64,000 nucleotides of DNA from Pseudothermotoga hypogea DSM 11164 = NBRC 106472 (GCF_000816145.1 NZ_CP007141.1:620001-684000); one strand, 5' to 3'. Shown: positions 17,605 through 27,076, numbered from the stretch's first letter. Numbers and translations are program-made. The notes: generated by a model from the sequence alone, not told the origin.

Positions 17605-19041
17605 TCACTGATACCTGTAGATGGGATTCTTTGTGGCCGTAACGTCGTCCAACCTCTTCACTGGCGTGTTGTGTGGTGCACTTTTGACCAGATCAGGGTT
17701 CTTGATGGCTTCATCGACTATTTTACCCATGATCTCGGCAAATTGATCGAGTGTCTGTTTGCTTTCCGTCTCTGTGGGTTCTATCATCATCGCCTCGTGT
17801 ACTATCAGTGGAAAGTACACGGTTGGAGCGTGAACACCGTAGTCCAAAAGTCTCTTGGCCACATCCAGAATTCGTACACCCGTTTTCTTGACAAATTCAC
17901 TCCCATCAACAACGAATTCGTGCATGCAAGTCCGCTCAGAAGCGACCTTAAAGTACTTGGAGAGCAATTTTCTCAGATAGTTCGCGTTAAGCACGGCCAT
18001 CTCGCTTGCGCGCTTTAGTCCATCTTCACCCATGGTCAGTATGTACGCGTACGCCTTGACAAGAACGCTGAAGTTCCCATAGAAACTCCTCATTCTACCG
18101 ATGCTCTCCGGCAGATCGTAGTCAAGATAATAAGATCCGTCCTTGGACTTCCTGACGAGCGGAACGGGTAAAAACCGGGCGAGAAACTGTTTGACACCCA
18201 CCGGTCCACTGCCCGGCCCTCCCATGCCGTGTGGAGTGGAAAAGGTTTTGTGCAAGTTCAGATGAACCACGTCGAAACCCATGTCGCCAGGTCTGAACCT
18301 TCCCATGATCGCGTTCAAGTTTGCTCCGTCGTAATAGAGTAAAGCCCCTGCCTCGTGAACGAGTTTCGCAATTTCGAGGATGTCCTTTTCAAACAAACCC
18401 AACGTGTTGGGATTAGTAAGCATGAGTACGGCAACCCTATCGTTCAAGTGTTTCTTCAACTCTTCCACGTCAAGAAGACCGTCCTTCGTGGACTTCAACT
18501 CCACGACCTCGAACCCCGCCATTGCCGCCGAGGCAGGATTTGTCCCGTGAGCGGAGTCAGGTACCAAAGCGACGTTTCTTTTCGTGTCGTTTCTCGAAAG
18601 ATGATACGCCCTGACGATGAGCATCCCCGTAAGTTCACCATGCGCACCCGCGGCCGGTTGCAGGCTAATCTCGTCCATCCCGGTTATCTCACATAACGCT
18701 TCTTTGAGTTCGTACATGAGCTGCAGAGCACCTTGGACCGTCTCAACGGGCTGGTAAGGGTGTATTTCGGTGAAACCCTCCAGTGAAGCGAGAAACTCGT
18801 TCAGCTTCGGGTTGTACTTCATCGTACAGGAACCCAAAGGATAAAAACCTTTGTCAACCGAATAGTTTTTCGAAGCCAGTTCGGTGTAGTGTCTCACCAC
18901 ATCGAGCTCACTGAGTTCGGGCAATGCCAATTTCCTGGTTCTGATCAGGTGATCTGGCAAATCTTTCCCTTCAAAGGAAACTGAACCTTCAGGAAGTTTG
19001 AAACCTTTTCTTCCTTTGACCGATTTTTCAAAGATCGTCAT
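17605..19041 (-). CDS. gcvPB: Glycine dehydrogenase (decarboxylating), subunit 2
   Basis: PLP-binding half of the P-protein, which decarboxylates glycine and passes the methylamine group to lipoyl-GcvH. 478 aa. The PLP Lys is K265 in [27 protein letters not shown] (70-81) and the glycine-rich [10 protein letters not shown] are typical. ATG 19041 overlaps the gcvPA stop as ATGA; the frame's longer N-terminal extension runs inside gcvPA and is not protein-like. The split P-protein (PA+PB) is the Firmicutes/Thermotogota form. Confidence 0.96.
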   Translation of the reverse strand: MTIFEKSVKGRKGFKLPEGSVSFEGKDLPDHLIRTRKLALPELSELDVVRHYTELASKNYSVDKGFYPLGSCTMKYNPKLNEFLASLEGFTEIHPYQPVETVQGALQLMYELKEALCEITGMDEISLQPAAGAHGELTGMLIVRAYHLSRNDTKRNVALVPDSAHGTNPASAAMAGFEVVELKSTKDGLLDVEELKKHLNDRVAVLMLTNPNTLGLFEKDILEIAKLVHEAGALLYYDGANLNAIMGRFRPGDMGFDVVHLNLHKTFSTPHGMGGPGSGPVGVKQFLARFLPVPLVRKSKDGSYYLDYDLPESIGRMRSFYGNFSVLVKAYAYILTMGEDGLKRASEMAVLNANYLRKLLSKYFKVASERTCMHEFVVDGSEFVKKTGVRILDVAKRLLDYGVHAPTVYFPLIVHEAMMIEPTETESKQTLDQFAEIMGKIVDEAIKNPDLVKSAPHNTPVKRLDDVTATKNPIYRYQ

Positions 19042-20369
19042 TTCAAACCACGCTCCATCGCGTCTAACAACCGTTCTATGCTTTCTTTCGTGTTGACCTC
19101 TGTTGCGCAAGCGAGAGCAAGTCCTCTGTAACGTTCGTCGAACCATGCAAGGGGCAAGGGAGCCAAGAATCCTTCGTTGAACAGGTCTCTCCAGAGCCTT
19201 TCGTAGTCCTCAGGTACGACAAAAACAAATTCGTTGAAGAACGGGCCTTTGAACTTCAGTTTGAAACCCTTCTCTTCAAGTCTTTGGGCTAAGTAATGTG
19301 CGTTCGCGTAGCTCCTCTCAGCGATCTCGCGAAGTCCTTCGGGACCCATGAGACTCATGTAGACGGCGTTGGTGAGTGCCATCAGCGCATGGTTCGTGCA
19401 TATGTTTGATGTAGCCTTCCCACGCCTGATGTGTTGCTCCCTCGTTTGAAGAATCATCACGTAACCTGTCTTGCCCTCAGCGTCTTTCGTCTGTCCTATG
19501 ATCCTGCCAGGCATTTTTCTGACATATTTTTCGAGCGTTGCGAAAAAGCCCACCGTCGGTCCTCCAAAGTTCGGTGGTATACCTAACGGTTGACCATCGC
19601 CGACCACGATGTCCGCCCCAAAGCTTCCCGGAGGTTCAAGCAGCGAAAGCGAAATTGGTTCAGCAACGACTATGAGAACCAGATCTTTGGCGACTTCTCG
19701 GACACGCCTCAGATCCTCGATGATCCCGAAGAAGTTTGGCTGCTGTACGACCACGGCGCAGCTCTCTGCGTCGATGAAGTTCGCAAGCAATTTCAAATCC
19801 GTCGAACCGTTTTCATCCACAGCTATGGATACGAACTGCAGATCAAAACCTCTCGCGTAAGTCTTGCAGGTCTGTACGTATTCTGGATGAACGGCTTCGC
19901 TCATCAACACCTTTGTCCTGCCGTTTATCCTGTGCGCCATTAGCACCGCTTCAGCAAGTGCAGAAGCTCCATCGTACATCGACGAGTTGGCGACCTCCAT
20001 GCCTGTGAGTTCGCAGATCATCGTTTGGTATTCAAAAAGGGCTTGAAGCGTTCCTTGAGATACCTCTGCCTGGTAAGGGGTGTAGGCAGTCACGAACTCG
20101 GGTCTCGAAACAATCGATTTCACAACGTAAGGTATGTGATGGACGTAGATGCCCGCACCCGCAAAAACTTTTTCCTTCTCAACGACCACGTTCTTTTCGG
20201 AAAGTTCTTTCACCATCCTGGCGACAGTGAACTCGTCCAGGCCTTTCGGCAAATTCAATCTGCGCACAGTCATTGGGACATCTCTGTAGAGATCCTCAAT
20301 CGACTCGAAACCGATTACTTTAAGCATCTCTTGAACTTCCTGTTCGGTGTGCGGAATGTAGGGGAACAC
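19038..20369 (-). CDS. gcvPA: Glycine dehydrogenase (decarboxylating), subunit 1
   Basis: Non-PLP-lysine half of the P-protein, 443 aa. It has the usual opening ([15 protein letters not shown]), then the GCS_P segments [22 protein letters not shown] and [13 protein letters not shown]. The start is GTG 20369, one base after the gcvH stop, with AGGAGGAAGG upstream. The longer open frame upstream is inside gcvH. It forms a heterotetramer with GcvPB. Confidence 0.95.
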   Translation of the reverse strand: MFPYIPHTEQEVQEMLKVIGFESIEDLYRDVPMTVRRLNLPKGLDEFTVARMVKELSEKNVVVEKEKVFAGAGIYVHHIPYVVKSIVSRPEFVTAYTPYQAEVSQGTLQALFEYQTMICELTGMEVANSSMYDGASALAEAVLMAHRINGRTKVLMSEAVHPEYVQTCKTYARGFDLQFVSIAVDENGSTDLKLLANFIDAESCAVVVQQPNFFGIIEDLRRVREVAKDLVLIVVAEPISLSLLEPPGSFGADIVVGDGQPLGIPPNFGGPTVGFFATLEKYVRKMPGRIIGQTKDAEGKTGYVMILQTREQHIRRGKATSNICTNHALMALTNAVYMSLMGPEGLREIAERSYANAHYLAQRLEEKGFKLKFKGPFFNEFVFVVPEDYERLWRDLFNEGFLAPLPLAWFDERYRGLALACATEVNTKESIERLLDAMERGLK

Positions 20370-20370
20370 G

Positions 20371-20742
20371 TTAACCTTCCTCCTCGCAGAACCTCCTGTA
20401 TGCTTCCTCGTCGAGAAGATCGGACAGTTCATCTGGGTTGGTCATCTCGATCTTAACGAGCCAACCCTCTCCTTCGGCATCTTTGTTGATGAGTTCCGGC
20501 TGGTTTGAAAGCTTCTCGTTCACCTCAACGATTTTCCCACTCACGGGTGCATAGATGTCACTTGCGGCTTTGACAGATTCGACGCTCATGAACACCTCAC
20601 CCTTTTTCACAACCTTGCCCACCTGTGGCAGATCAACGTAGACCACGTCACCGAGCTTTTCTTGGGCGTGATTCGATATGCCCACCACTGCCAATTTTCC
20701 GTCGACTTTCACCCATTCGTGAGTCTTAGCAAACTTCTTCAC
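20371..20742 (-). CDS. gcvH: Glycine cleavage system H protein
   Basis: Lipoyl carrier of the glycine cleavage system, 123 aa. The lipoylated residue is K58 in SVESVKAASDIYAP. The N-terminal KTHEW and GISNHAQEKLGD motifs are canonical. GTG 20742 is chosen because GGAGGTG ends six bases before it; the earlier GTG at 20751 is part of that ribosome-binding site. It is encoded between gcvT and gcvPA. Confidence 0.96.
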   Translation of the reverse strand: MKKFAKTHEWVKVDGKLAVVGISNHAQEKLGDVVYVDLPQVGKVVKKGEVFMSVESVKAASDIYAPVSGKIVEVNEKLSNQPELINKDAEGEGWLVKIEMTNPDELSDLLDEEAYRRFCEEEG

Positions 20743-20755
20743 AAAGAACACCTCC

Positions 20756-21853
20756 TCAGACAGATGCGGTTTTTACAGACCCTCTGTAGAATGGGAGCTT
20801 AACGATCTGAGCCTCGACTGTTGCTCCCTTCAGATCGACCAGCACACTCTCACCAATCTTCAAAGATGCATCGAGCATGGCGAGGGCTATGGAACTCTGA
20901 AGCGTTGGTGAGAAGGTCCCGCTACTGATCGTGCCCACCTGCTTGCCATCCTTCAGAACTGCCATTCCGTGTCTCGCAATGCGTTTTCCTTCGAGCCTCA
21001 AACCCCTGATGCGCCTTGAAATCCCACGTTCTTTCTGTGAGAGCAACGCATCCTTCCCGACGAAATCCTTTTCGAATTTCACAACCCAGCCAAGCCCGGC
21101 TTCCAACGGTGTCACGCTTTCGTCCATATCGCTTCCGTAAAGCAAATAAGAAGCTTCCAACCTGCACACGTCCCTTGCGCCGAGTCCTGCAGGTTTCAGT
21201 CCAAAATTTTTGCCTATTTCAAACAGACTCCTCCAGACGTGCGGGGTATCCTCCCACGAACAGCAGATCTCGAACCCATCCTCGCCTGTGTAACCCGTCC
21301 TGCTCACCATGCATTTCTTACCGAAGATCGTGAATTCAGCAAAATGGTAATACTTCAGAGAAGATACTTCCTCAACCACCGAAGAGAGCAAGCTCTCGCT
21401 CTTTGGTCCCTGCACGGCGATCAGACCGTAGCGATCGGAAAGATCATCCACCCGCACGTTGAACTCTTTCGACTGAAGCTTGATCCAGTCGAAATCTTTC
21501 TGCGTGTTGGCTGCGTTCACAACGAGTAGCGCCTCGTTTTCGCCAGTCCTGTAAGCGATGAGATCGTCGATGATCCCACCTTTTTCGTTGCACATGACAG
21601 AGTACACCGCTTGACCCACACTGAGCGCACTGAACGTGTTGGTCAGCAACCAGTCGAGGAACGTGGCCGTGTCCGATCCACTTATGTGTATCTCTCCCAT
21701 GTGAGAAACATCGAACACTGCGACGTTCTTCCTCACCGCTTCGACCTCGGCCACGATGCCCTCGTACTGAAGAGGCATCATCCAGCCTGCAAAATCGATC
21801 ATCTTTGCCCCCAGTTTGATGTGCTCATCATGAAGTGGTGTTTTCTTCACCAT
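20756..21853 (-). CDS. gcvT: Aminomethyltransferase, T protein of glycine cleavage
   Basis: Moves the methylene group from aminomethyl-lipoyl GcvH to tetrahydrofolate. 365 aa. It has the N-terminal AVFDVSHMGEI with the catalytic Asp region, the folate-domain RTGYTGEDGFEI and GLGARDVCRLEA, and the C-terminal barrel with GTISSGTFSPTL. ATG 21853 has GAGGAGG eight bases upstream. Its start overlaps the DUF2007 gene by 26 nt and it is followed by gcvH after 4 nt. No glycine riboswitch fits upstream. Confidence 0.96.
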   Translation of the reverse strand: MVKKTPLHDEHIKLGAKMIDFAGWMMPLQYEGIVAEVEAVRKNVAVFDVSHMGEIHISGSDTATFLDWLLTNTFSALSVGQAVYSVMCNEKGGIIDDLIAYRTGENEALLVVNAANTQKDFDWIKLQSKEFNVRVDDLSDRYGLIAVQGPKSESLLSSVVEEVSSLKYYHFAEFTIFGKKCMVSRTGYTGEDGFEICCSWEDTPHVWRSLFEIGKNFGLKPAGLGARDVCRLEASYLLYGSDMDESVTPLEAGLGWVVKFEKDFVGKDALLSQKERGISRRIRGLRLEGKRIARHGMAVLKDGKQVGTISSGTFSPTLQSSIALAMLDASLKIGESVLVDLKGATVEAQIVKLPFYRGSVKTASV

Positions 21854-22058
21854 GTTTTCGAGCCTCCTCTACCACGGAACGCGCCCGATCGATTTCTTCT
21901 TCAGGCACAAGAAGATCTACCAACCCTCCTTGGCCGAATATGACGGGATCGAACAACTTCGAAGCTCTTACAAGAACCTCGATCCCATTTTGTTCAAGCA
22001 TCGACTTCAGAATGTTTGCAAGCGAAACGTTGACGCCCTCAATAAGTACCTTCCACAA
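21828..22058 (-). CDS. DUF2007-type small protein heading the gcv operon
   Basis: 76 aa from TTG 22058, with AAGGTGAT just upstream; the open frame beyond that crosses the promoter region. The sequence [20 protein letters not shown] is the alpha/beta ferredoxin-like core of DUF2007 ('putative signal transducing protein'), and [20 protein letters not shown] closes the domain. Members resemble PII-like or ACT-like regulators in shape, but no ligand is established. It overlaps gcvT by 26 nt, so it is co-expressed with glycine cleavage and diverges from pfkA. Confidence 0.75.
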   Translation of the reverse strand: MWKVLIEGVNVSLANILKSMLEQNGIEVLVRASKLFDPVIFGQGGLVDLLVPEEEIDRARSVVEEARKHGEENTTS

Positions 22059-22075
22059 GTTATCACCTTCAGTTG

Positions 22076-22081
22076 TATAAT
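22076..22081 (+). promoter_or_regulatory. Likely -10 box of pfkA-pyk
   Basis: TATAAT on the plus strand predicts a start near 22088 and a leader of about 30 nt to ATG 22118. A second box, GATAAT, lies at 22090-22095. Neither has a good -35. The 59-nt gap between the divergent DUF2007 and pfkA starts must hold both promoters. Confidence 0.42.
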
Positions 22082-22117
22082 CTTTCCGTGATAATTCTAA
22101 CACTATGGAGGGAGAAT

Positions 22118-23077
22118 ATGAAAGCCATAGGAGTTCTAACGAGTGGTGGAGATTCACCTGGGATGAATGCGGCGATCAGGGCCGTTGTGAGGTATGGGGT
22201 CAAGAACGGTTTGAGAGTCTTCGGAATCGAGAGAGGCTATTGTGGTCTGATCGACGGAGCGATCAAGGAAATGAATTTTGCTTCGGTCGCTGGAATCATG
22301 GAGAAAGGTGGAACCATACTTAGATCGAGCAGGTGTGGTGAATTTCTGACGAAGGAAGGCAGGGAAAAAGCTGCTAAGAATCTCGCCATGCTGGGGATAG
22401 AAGGCCTGGTGGTGATAGGTGGCGAGGGAAGTCTCACGGGTTCGGTGGTCTTTCATAAAGAATTCGGTGTGCCTGTGGTGGGCATACCCGGAACGATAGA
22501 CAACGACATTGCCTACACGGACATGTGCATTGGAGTTGATACGTGCCTCAACACGGTGGTCGATGCGATACAGAAACTCAAGGACACGGCAACCTCGCAC
22601 GAGCGCGCGTTCATCGTTGAAGTCATGGGAAGAGAATCTGGATACATCGCGTTGATGTCTGCAATCGCTACAGGATCAGAAGCCGCGATCATACCCGAGG
22701 TACCCGTGAACCTGGATCAACTTGCCGCAAGGTTGCTCGAAGAAAGGAAAAGAGGAAAACTGAACTGTATCATTGTTGTGGCTGAAGGTGCGGCGAAAGC
22801 AGAAGACGTTGCGCGGAAAATTTCCGCCAAGATAGGCTACGAGACAAGAATCTCGCTACTTGGCCACATCCAGAGAGGGGGAAGCCCGACGGCTTTCGAT
22901 CGACTCTTGGCCACCCGGATGGGTGTCAGAGCAGTTCAGGCCTTGCTGGACGGTGAGAAATGCGTGACGACGGTTCTCAGTGCTGGAAAGATCGAGGTCA
23001 TGGACACCGAGAAGATCTTGTCCACCAAAAAGCAGCTCGATCTTTCATTGTACGAAATCAGCATGATACTGTCGTGA
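22118..23077 (+). CDS. pfkA: ATP-type 6-phosphofructokinase
   Basis: Phosphorylates fructose 6-phosphate with ATP in glycolysis. 319 aa, standard length. [14 protein letters not shown] is at about 8-21, the donor loop GGEGS at 101-105 (Glu in the usual Asp place, as I recall for the T. maritima enzyme), GTIDND at 125-130, MGRESGYIA, and [17 protein letters not shown] 22118 has GGAGGGAGA upstream; the frame is open 15 codons further but without a ribosome site. It is followed after 9 nt by pyk, a common PFK-PK pairing. Confidence 0.96.
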   Translation: MKAIGVLTSGGDSPGMNAAIRAVVRYGVKNGLRVFGIERGYCGLIDGAIKEMNFASVAGIMEKGGTILRSSRCGEFLTKEGREKAAKNLAMLGIEGLVVIGGEGSLTGSVVFHKEFGVPVVGIPGTIDNDIAYTDMCIGVDTCLNTVVDAIQKLKDTATSHERAFIVEVMGRESGYIALMSAIATGSEAAIIPEVPVNLDQLAARLLEERKRGKLNCIIVVAEGAAKAEDVARKISAKIGYETRISLLGHIQRGGSPTAFDRLLATRMGVRAVQALLDGEKCVTTVLSAGKIEVMDTEKILSTKKQLDLSLYEISMILS

Positions 23078-23086
23078 GGGATACGT

Positions 23087-24508
23087 ATGACGAAAACTAA
23101 GATCCTGTGCAGTTTGGGTCCGAAGAGTGAAGATCCTGTCACCATAAAACAGTTGCTGGATGCCGGTGCGAGCGCTTTCAGGTTGAGCGCAGCACACTAT
23201 GGGCTCAACAGGCTCATCCAGTTGATCACGCTGCTGAACGAAATCAGGAGCGATTCGTCAAAGGTCTTTTCAATCATCGTCGATCTGCCCGGTTCTAAGC
23301 TGAGAGCGAAACTGCCTTCAAACCTGGAATCCATGGAACTCACAGAGGGCGAGACTGTTCTTTTGGCAGAGAACGAACTTCAGACGAGCAAGAAACAGAT
23401 ATTTCTGAGCGAGCCGACAGTGATAAGACAGCTCGGTAAAGACGACGAAGTACTTTTGGATGATGGTAAAGCAATATTGAGAGTTGTCAGGAAACAGGAA
23501 AAAAGCGTTGAATGCGTTGTGGAGAGGGGCGCAACGATCAAGAAAAATGCTGGGGTGAACTTACCCACGATCAAGCTCTCCATCCCTTCCTTCACCGACA
23601 GGGACAAAGATATAATCGAAGCAACGGCGAATCTGTCGGTGGATTATTACTGCCTTTCGTTCGTCCGATCCCCGAAAGACGTTCAGGAAGCCAGGAACTT
23701 TCTCGATTCGCTGGATCTGAAGTCAGCAATCCTGGTGAAGATAGAAACCAAGGAAGCGCTCGACTATTTCGAGCAGATATGCAGTTTGGGCGATGGAATT
23801 ATAGTTGCCAGGGGTGATCTCGCAGCAGAGACCTCCCTTGAGAAACTACCAGTTCTTCAAAAAATGCTGATCATGAGGGCGTCAAAATTCAAAATACCAG
23901 TCATCGTCGCCACGCAGTTGTTGGAGTCGATGGTTCAAAAAGACCATCCGACACGCACCGAGGTTACAGACACGGCGAACGCTATTCTTGATGGTGCTGA
24001 CGCGCTGCTGTTGACGGTTGAAACGGCGATAGGAGAAAGACCCGTTCTCGTGGTTGAAACTATGAAAAAGATCGTAGAGAGTGTGGAAGAGCATTTGGAC
24101 GAACTCGGGATGTGGTTTGATGTCAGACGAAAGGAATCCTCAGTTGATTCTTCGGACGCCATCGCGAAGAGTTCTTACGAGATCGCCAGAGAAACTCGCG
24201 CAAAACTCATCATAGCCTCCACCGCCTCGGGTAGTACCGCGCGACGTGTATCTTACTTCAGGCCGAGCTGTCCCATTCTGGCGACCACGCCAAGAGAACG
24301 GACGTACTACCAGCTGCCGATCATCTGGGGTGTTGTACCCGTACTCGTGCCCGAGGTGTACTCGGTGGACATCATGCTACACGTGGCGATCGAAAAGGCG
24401 AAGGCACTGGGCTATGTGAAATCGTCCGATACAGTTGTGATTACGCTCGGAACTCCTTGTGGTGTCGTAGGAACCACGAACATGTTGAAAATTCACATCG
24501 TTGAGTGA
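23087..24508 (+). CDS. pyk: Pyruvate kinase, divergent
   Basis: Makes pyruvate and ATP from phosphoenolpyruvate. 473 aa. Kept: the catalytic Lys of LVKIE, ARGDLAAE (Mg2+ Glu), VIVATQLLESM, PTRTEVTDTANAILDGADA and the C-terminal domain. Changed: RLSAAHYG (32-39) replaces RLNFSHG, so two monovalent-cation ligands are lost. DLPGSKLR has Lys71 where K+-dependent enzymes have Glu, and TVETAIG replaces SGETA. Such a Lys is known from K+-independent pyruvate kinases. ATG 23087 has GAGGG seven bases upstream. Second gene of pfkA-pyk. Confidence 0.92.
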   Translation: MTKTKILCSLGPKSEDPVTIKQLLDAGASAFRLSAAHYGLNRLIQLITLLNEIRSDSSKVFSIIVDLPGSKLRAKLPSNLESMELTEGETVLLAENELQTSKKQIFLSEPTVIRQLGKDDEVLLDDGKAILRVVRKQEKSVECVVERGATIKKNAGVNLPTIKLSIPSFTDRDKDIIEATANLSVDYYCLSFVRSPKDVQEARNFLDSLDLKSAILVKIETKEALDYFEQICSLGDGIIVARGDLAAETSLEKLPVLQKMLIMRASKFKIPVIVATQLLESMVQKDHPTRTEVTDTANAILDGADALLLTVETAIGERPVLVVETMKKIVESVEEHLDELGMWFDVRRKESSVDSSDAIAKSSYEIARETRAKLIIASTASGSTARRVSYFRPSCPILATTPRERTYYQLPIIWGVVPVLVPEVYSVDIMLHVAIEKAKALGYVKSSDTVVITLGTPCGVVGTTNMLKIHIVE

Positions 24509-24511
24509 GAC

Positions 24512-24790
24512 TTGACATCCTACCAGTTCTCTGAGAGTGAGATTTTCAACTGAGCGAATCCATCAGGAATTGGGCTTCCTACCTTTTCGTGGCTTGAAAG
24601 TTCTTACAAGCCACTCCACAGGCGCCACTTCGGACTTGTTCAACCCTACGATCTCTCTGTCTTTCTCTCCCAGATGAACTCGTTTTCTTCATTCACCCAC
24701 CTCGTTCTTTCCTTGAGTGAAAAGAGATGACTGATCGTCTTCGCCGCAGCCTGTCTCATCTGGTAAGTTGGAGCATCCATCTCGATGGTC
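24512..24790 (-). mobile_element. Decayed IS605/IS1341-type element remnant
   Basis: The minus strand ends in ...GGTAGGATGTCAA (RE end at 24512, 3 nt after the pyk stop). It aligns with the right end of the intact element at 32036 (GGGAGTGTCAA) and has a similar imperfect hairpin before it. Upstream, 24563-24671 reads VGLNKSEVAPVEWLVRTFK before a stop, resembling the tail of a TnpB protein. A frameshift separates it from a 44-codon frame (24646-24780) that I do not recognise. No left end was found. The whole pyk-psuG gap is accounted for by this debris. Confidence 0.6.
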
Positions 24791-24792
24791 CA

Positions 24793-25656
24793 TCAGGATG
24801 ATGTCTTGTACCGTGCCAGTTCGTTCGCAATGTCACATGCGAGGGAAACGTTGTTTTTCAGGAGCTCGATGTTACTCCTGACGGTCTTACCATTTGAAAT
24901 CTCGGCAAGTTTCGCCAGTAAAAAAGGTGTCACTGCTTTACCTTCTATTTTTGCTCTTCTGAGCTCCTCCTTGGCGACTCTGTCCCACTCGAGCAGTTGC
25001 TCGGCGCTTATTTCGTACTCAGCGGGAACGGGGTTCAACACGAGCACGGAACCTGGAAGATCCAGTTTGCACTTTGCAAAGTAAATGGCTGCGATCTCTG
25101 AAACATCGTCCACTCTGAGTACTGGAATATCAACCTCTCGAACGTAGAAGGCTGGAAGTCTGTCCGTCATGTAACCCAAAACCGTGACCTGCAGAGTCTC
25201 GAGCATCTCCATTGTTGCTCTCAGGTCCAGCAACGACTTCGGGCCTGCACACACGACGATCATCCGTGTCCTTGAAAGTTCCACTAAGTCCTGCGAAACG
25301 TCCCACTCCTCAATGGCGTGTACACCTCCGATACCCCCGGTTGCGAAGACTTCCACACCATGTTTAGAGGCTATGCGCATCGTGGCACTCACCGTGGTGG
25401 CCGCCCAAGCTTTCTTCGCCATCGCTACAGGTATCTCTGCAACACCGACCTTCATCACATCGTTTTTCATACCGAGTTGGACCAGTTCCTCTAAAGTGAT
25501 ACCAACCTTCACTTGGCCCTCAATTATGGCGATGGTCTTGGGTTCACAACCTTTTTGCCGTGCAAGGTTCTCCAACTGTTGGGCCACCTGTACGTTCAGA
25601 GGCCTCGGAAGCCCATGCGCTATGACTGTGGATTCAAGCGCAACCGCCTTGATCAT
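24793..25656 (-). CDS. psuG: Pseudouridine-5'-phosphate glycosidase
   Basis: Splits pseudouridine 5'-phosphate into uracil and ribose 5-phosphate. 287 aa, usual length. The N-terminal ALESTVIAHGLPRP is the family hallmark, followed by IVVCAGPKSLLDLRATMEMLET and the Mn2+-site region GGIGGVH. The C-terminal PFLLAKLAEISNGKTVRSNIELLKNN is also typical. ATG 25656 lies 4 nt after the nitroreductase stop with GGTGAGATC before it. No pseudouridine kinase (psuK) is adjacent, so the pathway is completed elsewhere or differently. Confidence 0.93.
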   Translation of the reverse strand: MIKAVALESTVIAHGLPRPLNVQVAQQLENLARQKGCEPKTIAIIEGQVKVGITLEELVQLGMKNDVMKVGVAEIPVAMAKKAWAATTVSATMRIASKHGVEVFATGGIGGVHAIEEWDVSQDLVELSRTRMIVVCAGPKSLLDLRATMEMLETLQVTVLGYMTDRLPAFYVREVDIPVLRVDDVSEIAAIYFAKCKLDLPGSVLVLNPVPAEYEISAEQLLEWDRVAKEELRRAKIEGKAVTPFLLAKLAEISNGKTVRSNIELLKNNVSLACDIANELARYKTSS

Positions 25657-25660
25657 GATC

Positions 25661-26161
25661 TCACCACACTTCGAAGTGAATCCTGTCAGCTTTGAACCTA
25701 TCGACTGGCTTTGGTGTCTCGGCAGGATAACCCACTGGCACGAGTGAAAAAGGTACCACGTTCTCCGGTAAATCGAAAAGCTTTCTGAAGTTTTTCACCC
25801 GTTCCTCGTTCGGATACACTCCACACCAAACTGTCCCAAGACCCAGCTCAGCCGCCCGCAGAAGAATGTTCATCGTTGCCGCAGAACAATCTTGAACCCA
25901 GAAACCTTTGTAGATCTCAAGGTTGAGATCAGCGCAGACCAAGATCGCCACGGGAGCCTGCAACACCATTTGGGCGTAAGGATGGACCTGCGCAACCGCT
26001 TGCCTCTTCTCTGCCGATTTGATCACGATGAAGTGCCAAGGTTGCGCGTTCCCAGCAGAAGGTGCGTGCATCGCAGCTCTCAGAAGTTCTGTGACGAGTT
26101 CGTCTTCAACCTCTCTTTGCTGATACTTCCTCACGCTCCTCCTCAAATAGATGATGCTCAC
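25661..26161 (-). CDS. Nitroreductase-family FMN oxidoreductase
   Basis: 166 aa from GTG 26161. The FMN phosphate site RRSVRKYQQ lies at about residues 7-15, APSAGNAQPWHFIVI at 35-49 and LGLGTVWCGVYPNEE in the C-terminal half. Natural substrate unknown; relatives reduce quinones, flavins or nitro compounds with NAD(P)H. GTG 26170 (GTGA overlap with the permease stop) is an alternative start, but the spacing from GGGGGTG favours 26161. Middle gene of permease-nitroreductase-psuG. Confidence 0.88.
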   Translation of the reverse strand: MSIIYLRRSVRKYQQREVEDELVTELLRAAMHAPSAGNAQPWHFIVIKSAEKRQAVAQVHPYAQMVLQAPVAILVCADLNLEIYKGFWVQDCSAATMNILLRAAELGLGTVWCGVYPNEERVKNFRKLFDLPENVVPFSLVPVGYPAETPKPVDRFKADRIHFEVW

Positions 26162-26166
26162 CTTCT

Positions 26167-26997
26167 TCACCCCCTCCTCAGATTCCCCATGATCGATGAA
26201 ACCACGAGTATGCACATACCGATTGCTTGTGACGTTGTTACACGCTCTGCCAACATCAAAAAGGCGAACAAGGATGCGAACACTGGTTCTGCAGTGTAGA
26301 TGAGTGCTGCCGAGTTTGACCCAACATCTCTTTGGAACTTCACCTGCACCCAGAAGGCCAAAACGGTCGCAACGAGTGCGGTGAAGACGAGCGCAAGAAG
26401 ATAACTCAGTTTGAATCCTATCGGCCCCCCAAGCGGTGACAGAACGAGATTGAACAGCGCAGTGAGAAAAAATTGTGGAAACAACAGGCTGGACTCCTCA
26501 CATCCTTCCTGACTCGTATAGCGAGTCACGAGAACTATTTGAATTGCGAAGGCCACAGCGCAAAACAGAGTCAAAAGATCGCCTGCATTGAAGACATCAC
26601 TCGAAGGACTGCTCAAAAGGTATAGCCCAACGATCGACAAGAAGAAGGAAACAAGTTGAAGGCGGGTCGGTTTGATCCTTTCGATGAGAAAAGAAAAAAT
26701 CGGCACGAAGGGTATGTACAGAGAAGTGATGAATCCACTCTTCGTTGAACTGGTCAGTTTCAACCCACTCGTCTGTGTTGCGTACCCTATTCCTATGAAG
26801 AGTCCCAGTATGAGCCCTTCTCTCCAGCGAGGCTTGTTTCTGAACAAGAACAGGGTGAAAAAACTGGCGAGGAGAAACCTGAAGAAATTGTAGAAGAACG
26901 GGTTCGAACCTGTCAGAGCCATCTTTTGAACCGGAAAGGTCAGTCCCCACGCCACGGTCACGAAAAGAAGCGCCAAGATCGCTCTGACTCTCTTCAT
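26167..26997 (-). CDS. EamA/DMT-superfamily transporter
   Basis: 276-aa membrane protein with about ten hydrophobic helices in two EamA repeats. The first opens LFVTVAWGLTFPVQKMAL, and the second contains SAALIYTAEPVFASLFAFLML, the classic second-repeat signature. Members export or import metabolites such as amino acids; the substrate is unknown. ATG 26997 lies 14 nt from the only strong site (GGAGGTG), so translation may be weak or the start unusual. A terminator for the upstream unit precedes it. Confidence 0.88.
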   Translation of the reverse strand: MKRVRAILALLFVTVAWGLTFPVQKMALTGSNPFFYNFFRFLLASFFTLFLFRNKPRWREGLILGLFIGIGYATQTSGLKLTSSTKSGFITSLYIPFVPIFSFLIERIKPTRLQLVSFFLSIVGLYLLSSPSSDVFNAGDLLTLFCAVAFAIQIVLVTRYTSQEGCEESSLLFPQFFLTALFNLVLSPLGGPIGFKLSYLLALVFTALVATVLAFWVQVKFQRDVGSNSAALIYTAEPVFASLFAFLMLAERVTTSQAIGMCILVVSSIMGNLRRG

Positions 26998-27032
26998 GAT
27001 CTTTGCAAGTTCACCTCCACTGAAATCCTACC

Positions 27033-27061
27033 AAAAAAAGAGCCACACTCGTGTGTGGCTC
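27033..27061 (-). terminator. Terminator behind the phoH-zinc peptidase unit
   Basis: Minus strand GAGCCACAC (27061-27053) and GTGTGGCTC (27048-27040) form a 9-bp stem with a 4-nt loop, followed by seven T (27039-27033). It originally lay just behind the zinc peptidase gene. The 236-bp insertion at 27077-27312 now separates stop codon and terminator. Confidence 0.88.
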
Positions 27062-27076
27062 GCAGAGTTTTTTTCT

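Noticed and set aside
17587-17608. 7-bp inverted repeat GTGATCC/GGATCAC at the gcvPB end
   Set aside because: No U-run follows on either strand and it overlaps the stop codon; not supported as a terminator.
22059-22117. Glycine riboswitch before the gcv operon
   Set aside because: Only 59 nt between divergent starts, too short for even one aptamer with platform.
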